From: Acetobacter malorum
Lineage (GTDB): Bacteria; Pseudomonadota; Alphaproteobacteria; Acetobacterales; Acetobacteraceae
Direction of reading: 5' to 3'
Length of the DNA stretch: 64,000 bases
Assembly (NCBI RefSeq): GCF_001580615.1
Contig: NZ_LHZC01000049.1
Location: forward strand, 1-64,000
Part shown: piece after piece, positions 8,111 to 16,998 of the stretch
How the letters are laid out: each line of letters begins with the position of its first letter
Position numbering within the stretch: position 1 is the stretch's first letter
Made by a program: the position numbers and the translations under genes
Notes under the pieces: generated by a model
Database searches by the model: none
What the model was told of the DNA's origin: nothing
What the model saw: only the letters and a program-made list of their open reading frames with translations

Positions 8111-10039
8111 CTACAGCACATCCTGTGGCCGTTCAGCTGCCAGAATACGCAGGCTGATGGCGGCTTTCTGAAGGGTTTCCTGCACCTCAAACGGCTTACC
8201 CTGCATCTGCCGCAACAGCCATCCTTCCGTCATACCCGCCCATGCCGTGGCGTCTGTGCCGGTCTGCACCCATTTGCGCAGAAAAACCTGAATCCCACGC
8301 CGTGCGCTGAGCGGCAGAACAGGGTCCTTCGCGACATCCCGCAGGAAGACAATGTGCATGCCCATGGTCATGGCGCGAAACTGCGTCTGCATATAGGCCA
8401 GCCGGACGGGCTGCGGCACGCCCTGCGCATTCCGCAAAATCCGCACAAGGCTGGAAGCACTTTCTGCAAGCCATTGATGCACCGTTACCCGGCTGCCCGG
8501 CGCGCCCAGAGCCTTCAGCCTGCGCTCCACCCAGCGGGCCGTGCGCCGCATGTGAGAGTCCACCCGGAACGGCAGGACAAGGCGATACGTCCAGCAAACA
8601 AAGGCCACGGCCACCAGAAAGGCCATGGCGTTGTTGAAAAACGCCTCTTCCGAAAAACGGCTCTGGTTCCCCGGCCCAATCAGAACCGGCAGGAACATGT
8701 TGAAGGAAAAGGCATACCCCGCAGTCGCCGGTTTCCGCGCAGCCAGACCACCAATTGTCATGACAATCATCAGCATAACAACCAGCACCTCTGGCGCTGT
8801 GACCGCTGGCATAATCCAGAAGGCATAAATGGCGGCGGCAAACGCACACCACAGCGCCCCTTTCAGAAAAGGGGTTGAGGCCACAATGGGGTTTTCCCGC
8901 GTTGCCAGCAGACCATAAACCAAAGCCACAAAAGAGATGAAGCCAGCCCCGGCAGGCCAGCCTGTTACTTCCCACACCAGCCAGCCTGCCAGAATACCTA
9001 CGCAGGAGCGGATGCCATTTTCAACAGCTTCCAGAGCATGACGGCGGGACGTCATTTTAAATCGGAAGCGATCCCCGCGTTTGGGATGCGCGCAGGCCTC
9101 AATATGCTGCCGGGCAATATCATAATCTGCATATAGAGAAGCCGGGAGCGGGACATCGGCCTGCGCGCCCTCATTTTTCGGCTCCAGCAACGCCATTCCC
9201 CGCGCACGGGCCAGCACCATAATCATGGCCGCGAGAGCCGCATGCGCGTGATCTGCCGCGTGGGTCCGAGGCCCCATTTCCAGCGCATCAAACTCAATGC
9301 GGGCGTTGGCCGCCATCAGGTCTGTCAGAACCTGCCCTTGCGTCTGGGCATCCGCCCGCCCGCTAACCAGATCGGACACCACATGCCGCACCGTCTGAAA
9401 GGCACCGTTCAGCCGATCAAGCAAACGCTTGCGGGCCTGCGTCTGTAAAGTGGGCATAAAGAGGACAGCCAGCAGGGCTTCACACACCACACCCAGAATA
9501 ATGTAGGTGCCGCGCGCAATGGCGATATCAAAAACCTCATCAGGCTGTGCAATGGCACCCGTGGCAACAATCGCTGACGTAAAGCCTGTGAGCACGAGAC
9601 CGTAGGCCCGATAGCTTTCCAGAAAAGTCGCCCCGCCACAGCACAGGCCGATCCACACAGCAAGGCAGCAGAAAAACAGAGCGGACGCCTGCGGGAAAGC
9701 CGCAATCAGTGCAACACCAATACAGCAGCCCAGCACCGTCCCGGCGATCCGCCAGCGCGCCTTGGACAGACTTTCCCCGCGCGAGGATTGCGCCACCACC
9801 CAGACGGTCAGCGGAGCCCACTGGGGGCTATCCAGCTCCATGCCCATGGCAATCAGTAAAGACAGAACAGCGGCAAGGGAGGACCGGACAGCAAAAATTA
9901 CGTCCATGGCCGAGGGTTCAAGCAGCCAGCTCAGCTTGCTGCGCCAGGACGCGCGCGGACCACCAAAGAAGAGCCTGCCCAGCAAGCCCCCATCAGGCCC
10001 GACCATGCTCTGACCTGTCATGACATTATCCCGGCGCAT
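8111..10039 (-). CDS. FUSC-family (AaeB-like) aromatic-acid exporter
   Basis: Encodes 642 residues, close to the size of E. coli AaeB. Two blocks of five or six transmembrane helices (about residues 45-190 and 345-480) are each followed by a large cytoplasmic part, the fusaric-acid-resistance (FUSC) layout. PQWAPLTVWVVAQSSRGESLSKARWRIAGTVLG-type spacing is typical. Family members export aromatic carboxylic acids with a membrane-fusion partner, but no such partner or outer-membrane channel is next to it. The start ATG at 10039 has an excellent AGGAGGGG Shine-Dalgarno. A LysR gene lies directly upstream on the same strand and may control it. Confidence 0.88.
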   Translation of the reverse strand: MRRDNVMTGQSMVGPDGGLLGRLFFGGPRASWRSKLSWLLEPSAMDVIFAVRSSLAAVLSLLIAMGMELDSPQWAPLTVWVVAQSSRGESLSKARWRIAGTVLGCCIGVALIAAFPQASALFFCCLAVWIGLCCGGATFLESYRAYGLVLTGFTSAIVATGAIAQPDEVFDIAIARGTYIILGVVCEALLAVLFMPTLQTQARKRLLDRLNGAFQTVRHVVSDLVSGRADAQTQGQVLTDLMAANARIEFDALEMGPRTHAADHAHAALAAMIMVLARARGMALLEPKNEGAQADVPLPASLYADYDIARQHIEACAHPKRGDRFRFKMTSRRHALEAVENGIRSCVGILAGWLVWEVTGWPAGAGFISFVALVYGLLATRENPIVASTPFLKGALWCAFAAAIYAFWIMPAVTAPEVLVVMLMIVMTIGGLAARKPATAGYAFSFNMFLPVLIGPGNQSRFSEEAFFNNAMAFLVAVAFVCWTYRLVLPFRVDSHMRRTARWVERRLKALGAPGSRVTVHQWLAESASSLVRILRNAQGVPQPVRLAYMQTQFRAMTMGMHIVFLRDVAKDPVLPLSARRGIQVFLRKWVQTGTDATAWAGMTEGWLLRQMQGKPFEVQETLQKAAISLRILAAERPQDVL

Positions 10040-10129
10040 GGCACCCCCTCCTGCACGAAGCGGGACAATGCGAAAAACCGAGGGCCTTCGTCCAAATGTT
10101 TGTAATAATCAGGTGATAAAGCCTGCTTA

Positions 10130-11032
10130 TCAGACCGAATAAATGTCTGCCACGTTCAGGGTCTGCGCCACATCCCACAAGCGGGTCAGCAACATGCTGG
10201 TGTTAGGTTGGGTGAGCCGCACAAGCCCGACATCGGGCGACGCACACCCGTTGATACGCCGGAGCTGAAGGCCGGAAAGTCCGACCCGCTCCGGCAGCGC
10301 CGCCACTGGCAGGATACTGGCCAGACGCCCGCCAAGCAGTTCCGCATGCAACAGTTCCAGCGCATCGGTTTCCAGCATCACGGTTGGGGTCACATCAGCG
10401 TCCCTGAACCCGGCATCCACCAGTTGCCGGCTGCGCATATTGCGGCTGAGCAGGCACAGCGGTAGCGAGGCAATCTCCGCCCAGGAACAATGCTTGCCAG
10501 CCGGAAGCGGGACCGAGGCCGCTGCGGCCAGCACATGCTGTTCCGCATACAAAGCCCGCGCCTCAAACACCCCATCAGCCGGCAACTGATCCAGATACAT
10601 AATGCCGAGTTGCAGGTTATGCTCCCGGAGCATCCGGGTAATGTCTGTGCTGGAATAAACCTTTACTTCCACATGCAAAGCCGGAACAGCCGCGCGAAAG
10701 CACTCCAGCAGCAGCGGGACAACCTGTATGGCAGGCGGCATGACGCCAATGGAGAGTGAGCCTCCGGCAATATCCTGCGCAAAAGCCGCTTCCTGCTTCA
10801 ACCCGTCCAGTGCAGCCAGTGTCTGGCGCGCCCAGACCAGCACGCGCTTACCTTCTTCCGTCAGACCGTAAAAACGGCGGTTCCGCTGGATGATGGTAAT
10901 GCCAAGCTCATTTTCAAGCTGGCGAATACCCGCAGACAAAGCGGGCTGAGAAACGCCACAGCTTTCCGCCGCGCGGGAGAAATGACGGCACCGGTCCAGC
11001 GCAATCAGATAAGTCAGCTGCCGCAGAAACAC
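10130..11032 (-). CDS. LysR-family transcriptional regulator
   Basis: Encodes 300 residues. The N-terminal winged helix-turn-helix is clear (LRQLTYLIALDRCRHFSRAA, then VSQPALSAGIRQLENELG), followed by the periplasmic-binding-like effector domain. It is 90 bp upstream of the FUSC exporter on the same strand and 34 bp downstream of a secreted-protein gene. The aaeR/aaeB pairing in E. coli makes control of the exporter plausible. The inducer is unknown. Confidence 0.9.
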   Translation of the reverse strand: MFLRQLTYLIALDRCRHFSRAAESCGVSQPALSAGIRQLENELGITIIQRNRRFYGLTEEGKRVLVWARQTLAALDGLKQEAAFAQDIAGGSLSIGVMPPAIQVVPLLLECFRAAVPALHVEVKVYSSTDITRMLREHNLQLGIMYLDQLPADGVFEARALYAEQHVLAAAASVPLPAGKHCSWAEIASLPLCLLSRNMRSRQLVDAGFRDADVTPTVMLETDALELLHAELLGGRLASILPVAALPERVGLSGLQLRRINGCASPDVGLVRLTQPNTSMLLTRLWDVAQTLNVADIYSV

Positions 11033-11065
11033 CGCATACCTCGCACAATCGGCTCTTTAAAACGC

Positions 11066-12028
11066 TTACTGCGCATCCGTATGCGCCTGTAAGGCACTCT
11101 GGTCAAAAACCTGATGTGCCCCGGCAGGCGCACAGAGATGGCCGTTAAAAGCCGCCCGTTGCTCCCCCTGCCCGACCTTCAGCACAAGCCACGGGGGCTG
11201 CACGCAATTATGGCTGTCATCAAACACTTCACCAGAAACCCAGTGCAACGTGGCCTCACGCACAGCACCGGGTTCCAGGAGAACAGGCACAACATGCTGC
11301 GTGACTTTTGCCCCATGGGGACCGGGCTGACGCGCCCGAACGGCTGAGCGCCTGACAACAGACAGCCTATGCCCCCTCCCATCCTCAAACTGCACCAGCG
11401 GGACAGGCGGCAGAGTGCAGGCTTCCGCCCCTGTATTCCGCACAGTCAGCACGGTGCCAGACTGGGACATACCATCAAACGCCCCGTTCCGGTCATCCAG
11501 CGTGACGTGCAGATTTCTGACCTGACAGGCGGCCGGGGCATGTTTTGTTGCGGACGCTGAGGCACCAACCGCGCCGGCTCCTGCAAGAGGCGTTGCCTCA
11601 AAGCTCCTCACACTGCCGGTGGCCGGGTCCAGATGGCAGGACCACTGGAAGGGCGTCCAGCTTATGCCATCTGCCGCCTGCCGGAACTGCCCCCGCCCCT
11701 GCACCAAAGAGGAACTGACCAGCACCTGACTATCAGGCTGATCATCCTGCAAAAAGAACCGATCATCCAACCCCAGATGCGTTAGCGGCGCGCGGGCGGC
11801 GTTCTGGCAGAGGAAGGTCGTCACCTTCCAGACCAGACTCTGGTTCTGCACCGCAGCGCGGTCCTGCGGGTTCTGAATGGCCGCAATCTGGCGATTTATG
11901 CTGTCCATCTCGGCTTTGGAGGGCTGGTTATCACCGCCCTCTGCCGCAAAAACGGGCGTACTGAGCAGACAGGCCATAAGGCCAACACCTGCTACGCCAA
12001 CCTTGTAAAAGCCTGATATGCTGCACAT
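11066..12028 (-). CDS. Secreted protein with DUF4232-like C-terminal domain
   Basis: Encodes 320 residues from the ATG at 12028. The open frame extends much further upstream, but only as antisense of the padR gene. A signal peptide ends at about residue 29 (LLSTPVFA-AEG). Residues 30-150 form an unrecognised domain with paired cysteines (FLCQN and WSCHL). Residues about 170-310 (CQVRNLHVTL, then VLTVRNTGAEACTLPPVPLV) resemble the immunoglobulin-like DUF4232 domain of bacterial envelope proteins. Function is unknown. It is divergent from padR, with a palindrome in the gap, so it may be a PadR target. Confidence 0.7.
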   Translation of the reverse strand: MCSISGFYKVGVAGVGLMACLLSTPVFAAEGGDNQPSKAEMDSINRQIAAIQNPQDRAAVQNQSLVWKVTTFLCQNAARAPLTHLGLDDRFFLQDDQPDSQVLVSSSLVQGRGQFRQAADGISWTPFQWSCHLDPATGSVRSFEATPLAGAGAVGASASATKHAPAACQVRNLHVTLDDRNGAFDGMSQSGTVLTVRNTGAEACTLPPVPLVQFEDGRGHRLSVVRRSAVRARQPGPHGAKVTQHVVPVLLEPGAVREATLHWVSGEVFDDSHNCVQPPWLVLKVGQGEQRAAFNGHLCAPAGAHQVFDQSALQAHTDAQ

Positions 12029-12116
12029 TTTCAGATGATGCGGGAGAGTGCGGGGCAGATCAAGCCACCATCCCCGCAGAGGCATGATGCGTTTCTCACA
12101 ATAAATCGAAAAATAA

Positions 12117-12154
12117 GTCTTGAAATCTATCTTAAGATATTTATATCGCAAGAC
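12117..12154. promoter_or_regulatory. Palindrome in front of padR, candidate autoregulatory operator
   Basis: A perfect 12-bp palindrome TATCTTAAGATA (12128-12139) lies within a wider inverted repeat GTCTTG (12117-12122)/CAAGAC (12149-12154). It ends immediately before the padR start at 12155 and faces the divergent gene starting at 12028. PadR proteins usually bind dyads at their own promoters, so the position fits an operator. Confidence 0.5.
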
Positions 12155-12808
12155 ATGATGAAAACACAGAAACACGATCGTCCCTTCCGTCATCCTCACC
12201 ACGCCGCCGGACCGGGCGGCGAGCGCCACGGCGGAGGCCGGGGCTTTGGCCGCGGTTTTGGAGGGGGTTTTGGAGGGGGTTTTGGACGAGGCCCCGGCAG
12301 AGGGGACTTCCCCAAAGGCCGCAAACTCAGCTCGGAGGAACTCCAGCTCATCCTGCTTGCCCTGCTGGCTGAACAGCCTGCGCATGGGTACGAACTGATC
12401 CGCCTGCTGGAAGAAAAATCCGGTGGCTTCTATGCCCCCAGCCCCGGCATGGTCTACCCGGCCCTCACCTATCTGGAAGAAATCGGCCACACCTCCGTCA
12501 CACAGCAGGGCAACCGCAAGCTGTATAGCCTGACGGATGAAGGCCGGGCTTTTCTGGAAGAAAACCGTGAGCAGGCTGACCGTATTCTGGAAACTCTCGC
12601 CCGTATCGGCAGCCGTATGGGCGAAGTGCGGGAAGCCTTTGCCGGGGTCAACGCTGTTGATCCGGAAGCCGCTGATGCCCTGCATCAGGCCCGCCACGCG
12701 CTCAAGCAGGCCATGATGCGCAAACGCGGCTGTTCCCCGGACGCCCTTAAACGCATCACGCAGATCCTCACCACGGCAGCTGAGGAAATCTCAAAAATCC
12801 CGGAGTGA
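12155..12808 (+). CDS. PadR-family transcriptional regulator with Gly/Phe-rich N-terminus
   Basis: Encodes 217 residues from the ATG at 12155 (a second ATG follows directly). Residues 1-50 are His/Gly/Arg/Phe-rich with repeats of GFG and GGGF, a low-complexity head seen in many PadR proteins. The PadR winged helix follows (about residues 60-130: LQLILLALLAEQPAHGYELI, PGMVYPALTYLEEIG, NRKLYSLTDEGRAFL). The C-terminal helix is probably for dimerisation. Family members typically repress detoxification or envelope genes in response to phenolics or drugs. The likely target is itself and the divergent gene at 11066-12028. Confidence 0.9.
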   Translation: MMKTQKHDRPFRHPHHAAGPGGERHGGGRGFGRGFGGGFGGGFGRGPGRGDFPKGRKLSSEELQLILLALLAEQPAHGYELIRLLEEKSGGFYAPSPGMVYPALTYLEEIGHTSVTQQGNRKLYSLTDEGRAFLEENREQADRILETLARIGSRMGEVREAFAGVNAVDPEAADALHQARHALKQAMMRKRGCSPDALKRITQILTTAAEEISKIPE

Positions 12809-12832
12809 CGTCTGGGGGGCTTTCCTGACCAA

Positions 12833-12861
12833 TCTGGCCGTTACTTAATACTACGGCCAGA
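12833..12861 (+). terminator. Hairpin downstream of padR
   Basis: TCTGGCCG at 12833-12840 pairs perfectly with CGGCCAGA at 12854-12861 around a 13-nt loop, 25 bases after the padR stop. There is no T-run. Confidence 0.4.
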
Positions 12862-12941
12862 TGAGAGTTCTGGCACAGACCGTCTGCTCATGGCATGAAG
12901 ACTCTCGTGTCAGACGCCTATGCCCCTGAAAAGAGATCCGC

Positions 12942-13223
12942 ATGACGCACAGTAAACCGCGCATCACCATCCACTACTGCACGCAATGCAACTGGCTTTT
13001 GCGCGCGGCCTGGATGGCGCAGGAATTGCTTTCCACGTTTGGCGAAACGCTGGGCGGCGTGACTCTGGTGCCGGATACCGGTGGCCGGTTTGAAATCCAT
13101 GTGGATGATCATCTGGTCTGGGAGCGCAAGCGAGACGGCGGCTTCCCCGGCCCTAAAGAGCTGAAGCAAAGAGTGCGGGATATCATTTCCCCTCAGCAGG
13201 ATCTGGGCCATATCGACCGCTAG
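12942..13223 (+). CDS. SelT/SelW/SelH-family thioredoxin-like protein
   Basis: Encodes 93 residues. ITIHYCTQCNWLLRA with CxxC at Cys13 and Cys16, followed by GGRFEIHVDDHLVW and GFPGPKELKQRVRD, matches the Rdx/selenoprotein W family in its cysteine form. These small thioredoxin-fold proteins are thought to act in redox chemistry; the substrate is unknown. It stands between padR and a reductase gene on the same strand, 50 bp before the latter. Confidence 0.9.
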   Translation: MTHSKPRITIHYCTQCNWLLRAAWMAQELLSTFGETLGGVTLVPDTGGRFEIHVDDHLVWERKRDGGFPGPKELKQRVRDIISPQQDLGHIDR

Positions 13224-13273
13224 AGGCAGTTTAAAACGCGCCTTTCCTGCCCTTTTCTGGCATAATCCCGCGC

Positions 13274-14164
13274 ATGAAACACTATTCCGCCGCCCAGACC
13301 CGCGATGCCCTGCCTTTTCCCGCGCTGGTTGACGCGCTGGCCTTGACGGCTCAGGCCTATGCTGAGGGCGACATTCTTTGCCCCGAACGCAGCGTCGTGC
13401 CCGCCCCCGGCAGCTCCACGCTCCTGATGACCATGCCGTCTGTTAGCCAAGATCTCCTTGTCACCAAATTACTGACAATCTGCCCGGACAATGCCGGCAT
13501 CGACCACCCCACCATTCAGGGACAGGTCACCTGTGCCAACGCCCATACCGGCGAGCTACTTTTCTCACTGGACGGCCCCACCGTAACCATGCGCCGCACA
13601 TCAGCCATCAGTCTGCTGGGCGTTCGGCTTCTGTCCCGCGGGCCCGTGCGACGCGTGCTGATAATTGGCACGGGCACGCAGGCCCGCGCCCATTGTGAAG
13701 CCTTTGCCGCCCTGTACCCTGACACCACGCTCGTGGTGCGCGGCCGCACGCCCGAACGCGCAGCCACCTTTTGCCAGCAGCAGGCCGACCTGCCTTTACA
13801 CATTCGCCCGGAAGAACCAGACGAAGAGCGCTTTGATGTCGTCCTGACCGTCACCAGCAGCCGGGCCATTTTGTATGATGGACCGCCCGACCCAGACTGT
13901 CTGGTGGTTGGTGTGGGTGCTTTCCAGCCCGACATGATTGAAGTCGGTCCGCAAATTGTGCAGAACAGCACCTTGTATGTCGATGACCCGATAGGAGCCC
14001 CGAGTGAGGCAGGCGACCTCATTCAGGCAGGCGTCAACTGGGCAGATGTGCGCGCACTGGCCTCCGCCCTGCACACCCCGGCCCCGAAGGATCGTCCCAT
14101 CTTTTTCAAATCCGTTGGCTGTGCCGCGTGGGATCTGGCGGCTTGCCGGGTGCTGGTGCCTTAA
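13274..14164 (+). CDS. Ornithine cyclodeaminase/mu-crystallin family protein, probable pyrroline-2-carboxylate-type imine reductase
   Basis: Encodes 296 residues, slightly short for the family. The Rossmann motif VLIIGTGTQARAHCEAF begins at about residue 128, and the TMRRTSAISLL block before it is the family's substrate-binding region. Members include ornithine cyclodeaminase, alanine dehydrogenase and delta-1-pyrroline-2-carboxylate reductase, which acts in hydroxyproline/proline metabolism. That link is tempting because of the locus at 27-51 kb, but this gene is 13 kb away, has no GTATAC site in front of it and cannot be assigned a substrate from sequence. Confidence 0.8.
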   Translation: MKHYSAAQTRDALPFPALVDALALTAQAYAEGDILCPERSVVPAPGSSTLLMTMPSVSQDLLVTKLLTICPDNAGIDHPTIQGQVTCANAHTGELLFSLDGPTVTMRRTSAISLLGVRLLSRGPVRRVLIIGTGTQARAHCEAFAALYPDTTLVVRGRTPERAATFCQQQADLPLHIRPEEPDEERFDVVLTVTSSRAILYDGPPDPDCLVVGVGAFQPDMIEVGPQIVQNSTLYVDDPIGAPSEAGDLIQAGVNWADVRALASALHTPAPKDRPIFFKSVGCAAWDLAACRVLVP

Positions 14165-14343
14165 TATGTTCTCAAGCATCCTGCTGTATTGCGATATATC
14201 AGAGATTTTATCTGAATTCTTAAAAAATCTGCGGACCCTTGCTATGACTAACTTATAAGGTCTTTTTCATATACTTGGTTAATGTGGTATCAAAGTTGCG
14301 ATCTGAATAGCTGCATTCTGTTCGAATAATATGGATAAAAATT

Positions 14344-14991
14344 TTGCAAACAAGCGAAACATCACAAAAGCCACGTTCAAAATTCAGAAAGTTTACAGGA
14401 TGTCTTTTAATTATTTTTCTTTCTGGAAGCGTTCTGGCTTTTTTTCACTTCCGTCCTAAAAATGCGCCCCTGAAGATACCGTCTCAAGCTTTTTGCCTAA
14501 GTAACCCAGCCATTTTTCCAACCCCCATACCAGGAATGGGTCTGTATATGGCGCAGTTAAGCCCGGACGGAAAAACTATCCTTGCCTATGACCCAAAAGT
14601 CTCATGGGAGCATACAATCACAATATGGCTCAAATACAAAGAACCTAATAACAGAAACTCTAAAGAAATATTCAAACTTTGGAAAAAATTACCCGGAGCA
14701 ATCGATTTAAACATGCACTATGATAACACGCTAGATCAATATTATTATGATATTACCGCAGGAAGGTTAGTTGTTGTTGATAAGGAAAATTATGTAGCCT
14801 GCCAATACAGCCCTCCTGACAAGGGAGTTTGTAGATTCGAATTTTCTGCATTCAAAAAGAATGAGAACGACCCATACTACGATTATGGAGTAGAGTTAGC
14901 GTCTTCACTTTCAAATGCTAAAAATATTGTTCATCTAGTCCCAAAAATACGAGCAATGATCCAATCCAAAAATTATTGCCAGAAAAATTAA
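14344..14991 (+). CDS. AT-rich orphan gene, membrane-anchored hypothetical protein
   Basis: Encodes 215 residues in a frame opened by TTG at 14344. An in-frame stop at 14308 limits upstream extension, and the ATG at 14331 is in another frame. After a basic head (KPRSKFRKF) there is one hydrophobic segment (about residues 19-35), so the rest is probably periplasmic. It contains about six cysteines in the exported part and no motif I know. Base and codon use (many AAA, AAT, TAT, ATA) differ sharply from all neighbours, as does the DNA from about 14,165 to 15,130, which suggests recent transfer. Confidence that it is coding is moderate. Confidence 0.6.
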   Translation: MQTSETSQKPRSKFRKFTGCLLIIFLSGSVLAFFHFRPKNAPLKIPSQAFCLSNPAIFPTPIPGMGLYMAQLSPDGKTILAYDPKVSWEHTITIWLKYKEPNNRNSKEIFKLWKKLPGAIDLNMHYDNTLDQYYYDITAGRLVVVDKENYVACQYSPPDKGVCRFEFSAFKKNENDPYYDYGVELASSLSNAKNIVHLVPKIRAMIQSKNYCQKN

Positions 14992-15064
14992 AAAGTGAAA
15001 ATTTCATAAAATACTCTTTGAAAAAATCAAAATTTTTCACATTAACGATATTACCCTGACATAT

Positions 15065-15096
15065 GAGTGTTGCTTTGCAGGTAGCGCACAACACTC
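15065..15096. repeat. Inverted repeat in the AT-rich segment
   Basis: GAGTGTTG at 15065-15072 and CAACACTC at 15089-15096 form a perfect 8-bp stem with a 16-nt loop. It lies between the AT-rich orphan gene and the convergent nuclease gene, so it may act as a terminator, although no T-run is present. Confidence 0.35.
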
Positions 15097-15155
15097 TTCC
15101 TTCACAAGAAACACACCGATTTTTAAATTAATCGTTTACTTCAAAATCAACAGCG

Positions 15156-16037
15156 TTACGGCACCAGAGACTTCACCAGAGCGCGCAGGGCTTTCTGCGC
15201 GGCTTTCTTACCCCATTCTTTCAGCAGCTTGCGGGTCCTGTCCTGTTTAGACAAAGCATAGGGGCTTTCGCGAATAGGCGGCATGGCGGCGACATGGTCC
15301 TTCATGGACGCAGGGAGTGCCGGAAACGGATCAATATTCACCAGCCGGATCAGCATCGCGACACTGGTAATCCGGCAGGAGGGATGCGCGGTATTCAGGC
15401 AGACATACGCGCCCGTGCCATTCCCAGCTGGGTCATACACCGCTTTCCATGTCACAGTTGGGACGGGAATACGATGAGCCCCTATGGTCCTGAACTGGTC
15501 CGGGTCATAGCCCGGGCCGGTCACCACAAAAATCTCCCCTTCTTCCCGCGCCCAGCCGCGCACGGCACTTTCCACCCCTTCCCACGGGCCACGATTAAGC
15601 TCCGGCGTTTGCGGCACAATGTTGGAAAACAGAAAGCTTTGCTTCTGGGCCGCCGCCCCGGCCTCGTCCCCGCTGGGCGTCATGTGCCCACGGTCATAAT
15701 GGGAGCGGGTATAATCCGCTGTCAGTGCCTGCATGGTGGAGGGCAAGCGCGTGTCCGGCTGAAAATTGTCATGCCGCTGCATCTTGTCGGCAATTTCCAG
15801 ATTTTCTTCGGTCAGATCTTCCGCGGACCAAAGCGGGCCGCGCGTCTGTTCCGAGGCCAGGACGGCATACTGGTCATTACACAGCATAACCGTGCCAATC
15901 CGTGCCGTCTCGGACAGGACGGCTGGCGGCACGCCTTTAGCGAACAGATCCGGGCAGCTTGCAGCACTGGCGATGGGGGCCACTGCTACGGAAGACAGGC
16001 TCAGCAATCCCGCTGCACCAAAAAAAACTTTCAGCAC
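15156..16037 (-). CDS. Secreted DNA/RNA non-specific endonuclease
   Basis: Encodes 293 residues with a signal peptide (MLKVFFGAAGLLSLSSVAVA, cleavage near ASAAS). The catalytic DRGH motif is intact (HYDRGHMTPSGDEA, about residues 114-127), as is the downstream metal-ligand asparagine region (FLFSNIVPQTPELNRGPWEG). These define the beta-beta-alpha-Me NUC1/Serratia nuclease family, which degrades DNA and RNA without base specificity. It probably acts in the periplasm or outside the cell, scavenging nucleotides or clearing DNA. Seven bases separate it from the upstream exonuclease gene, so the two form an operon. Confidence 0.92.
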   Translation of the reverse strand: MLKVFFGAAGLLSLSSVAVAPIASAASCPDLFAKGVPPAVLSETARIGTVMLCNDQYAVLASEQTRGPLWSAEDLTEENLEIADKMQRHDNFQPDTRLPSTMQALTADYTRSHYDRGHMTPSGDEAGAAAQKQSFLFSNIVPQTPELNRGPWEGVESAVRGWAREEGEIFVVTGPGYDPDQFRTIGAHRIPVPTVTWKAVYDPAGNGTGAYVCLNTAHPSCRITSVAMLIRLVNIDPFPALPASMKDHVAAMPPIRESPYALSKQDRTRKLLKEWGKKAAQKALRALVKSLVP

Positions 16038-16044
16038 GTTTGTC

Positions 16045-16926
16045 CTAAACCCGGCTTGTAAAGCGGTCTGTGGCTTTAATCTCGCTGACAGTCAATTCAA
16101 CATCCCGCCGGTAAATCTCGTCCCGCAAAAAGGTCTCTTCCTCCTCCCGTTTTTCAGGAGGCAGGTCGATAAACCATGCCTTGGGCCGTCCGTCCATGCC
16201 GTCATTCCAGCGATAGCCACGGGCCTTGAGCGTATCCTTGCTTTCAAACGGTGCCTGCGTCGCCCAGATCCGCACCCAGACCGAGCGGGCGCGGTCCAGC
16301 AAATAAGAGAGCGCACTCCGCCCCTCCGGGAAGCCGCAATAGCCCAGGAGTGCCAGGCTCGCCAGACAGTCATCCGTGGCGCGATGGCCTTCAAAAAAGA
16401 ACCCGGCCTGCGTGGCCAGATAGCCCAGTTTGCGGCCCTCGAACCCGGCTTCGTCCCACGGCACATCTGCCATGGAACAGGCCCACGGTTTTTCCGCAAA
16501 AGCAGGGCAAAAGGCTTCAATAAACGGACGGTCAAACGCGGCGTTATGCGCAACCACCAGAGAGGCATCGGCAGCAAAATCGGCCACCTCCTCCGGCGCA
16601 ATGCTGTGCCCGGCCAGCATGTCCTGCGTCAGCCCGGTCAGCTCCGTGATACGCGGCGGGACGGGCACGGAGGGTTCACGCAGGCGACTGAAAGCCGGCA
16701 GCACACCAATCAGGCCGCCATCCAGCGTATAGGCAAAGGGCACCATGCCAATTTCGATAATTTCATCAAAGGCTGCATCCAGCCCTGTGGTCTCAAGGTC
16801 CAGAAACAGACCTTTACGCACTCTGCGCCCTTCTGGCATGGCCTCCAGCCAATGCGGCCGCAGGCGGCGCAACACACGATAATCGCCTGAGCGCTCCAGC
16901 GTTCTGGCAAGATTTTCCAAAGACAT
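16045..16926 (-). CDS. DnaQ-like DEDDh 3'-5' exonuclease
   Basis: Encodes 293 residues from the ATG at 16926. ExoI is LFLDLETTGLD, ExoII is VVAHNAAFDRPF and ExoIII is GHRATDDCLAS (His-x4-Asp), giving the full DEDDh set. A C-terminal extension containing KDTLKARGYRWN and KAWFIDL occurs in a subgroup of DnaQ-like exonucleases. It has no signal peptide, so it is cytoplasmic. The linked gene is a secreted nuclease. A role in nucleic acid turnover or repair is likely, but the substrate is not known. Confidence 0.88.
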   Translation of the reverse strand: MSLENLARTLERSGDYRVLRRLRPHWLEAMPEGRRVRKGLFLDLETTGLDAAFDEIIEIGMVPFAYTLDGGLIGVLPAFSRLREPSVPVPPRITELTGLTQDMLAGHSIAPEEVADFAADASLVVAHNAAFDRPFIEAFCPAFAEKPWACSMADVPWDEAGFEGRKLGYLATQAGFFFEGHRATDDCLASLALLGYCGFPEGRSALSYLLDRARSVWVRIWATQAPFESKDTLKARGYRWNDGMDGRPKAWFIDLPPEKREEEETFLRDEIYRRDVELTVSEIKATDRFTSRV

Positions 16927-16998
16927 GTCAGCTCCTGAACCTGCGCGCAACTTATGCAGCGTTGCGCGCAGAGGCCAGAAGATTTTTCCCCGTCCGCC

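Noticed and set aside
12029-12697. N-terminal extension of the secreted DUF4232-like protein
   Set aside because: It overlaps the PadR coding sequence in reverse; the signal peptide begins at the ATG at 12028.
13274-14164. Ornithine cyclodeaminase-family gene as part of the hydroxyproline pathway
   Set aside because: Chemically possible, but it is 13 kb from the locus, lacks a GTATAC site and the four-enzyme route is already complete without it.
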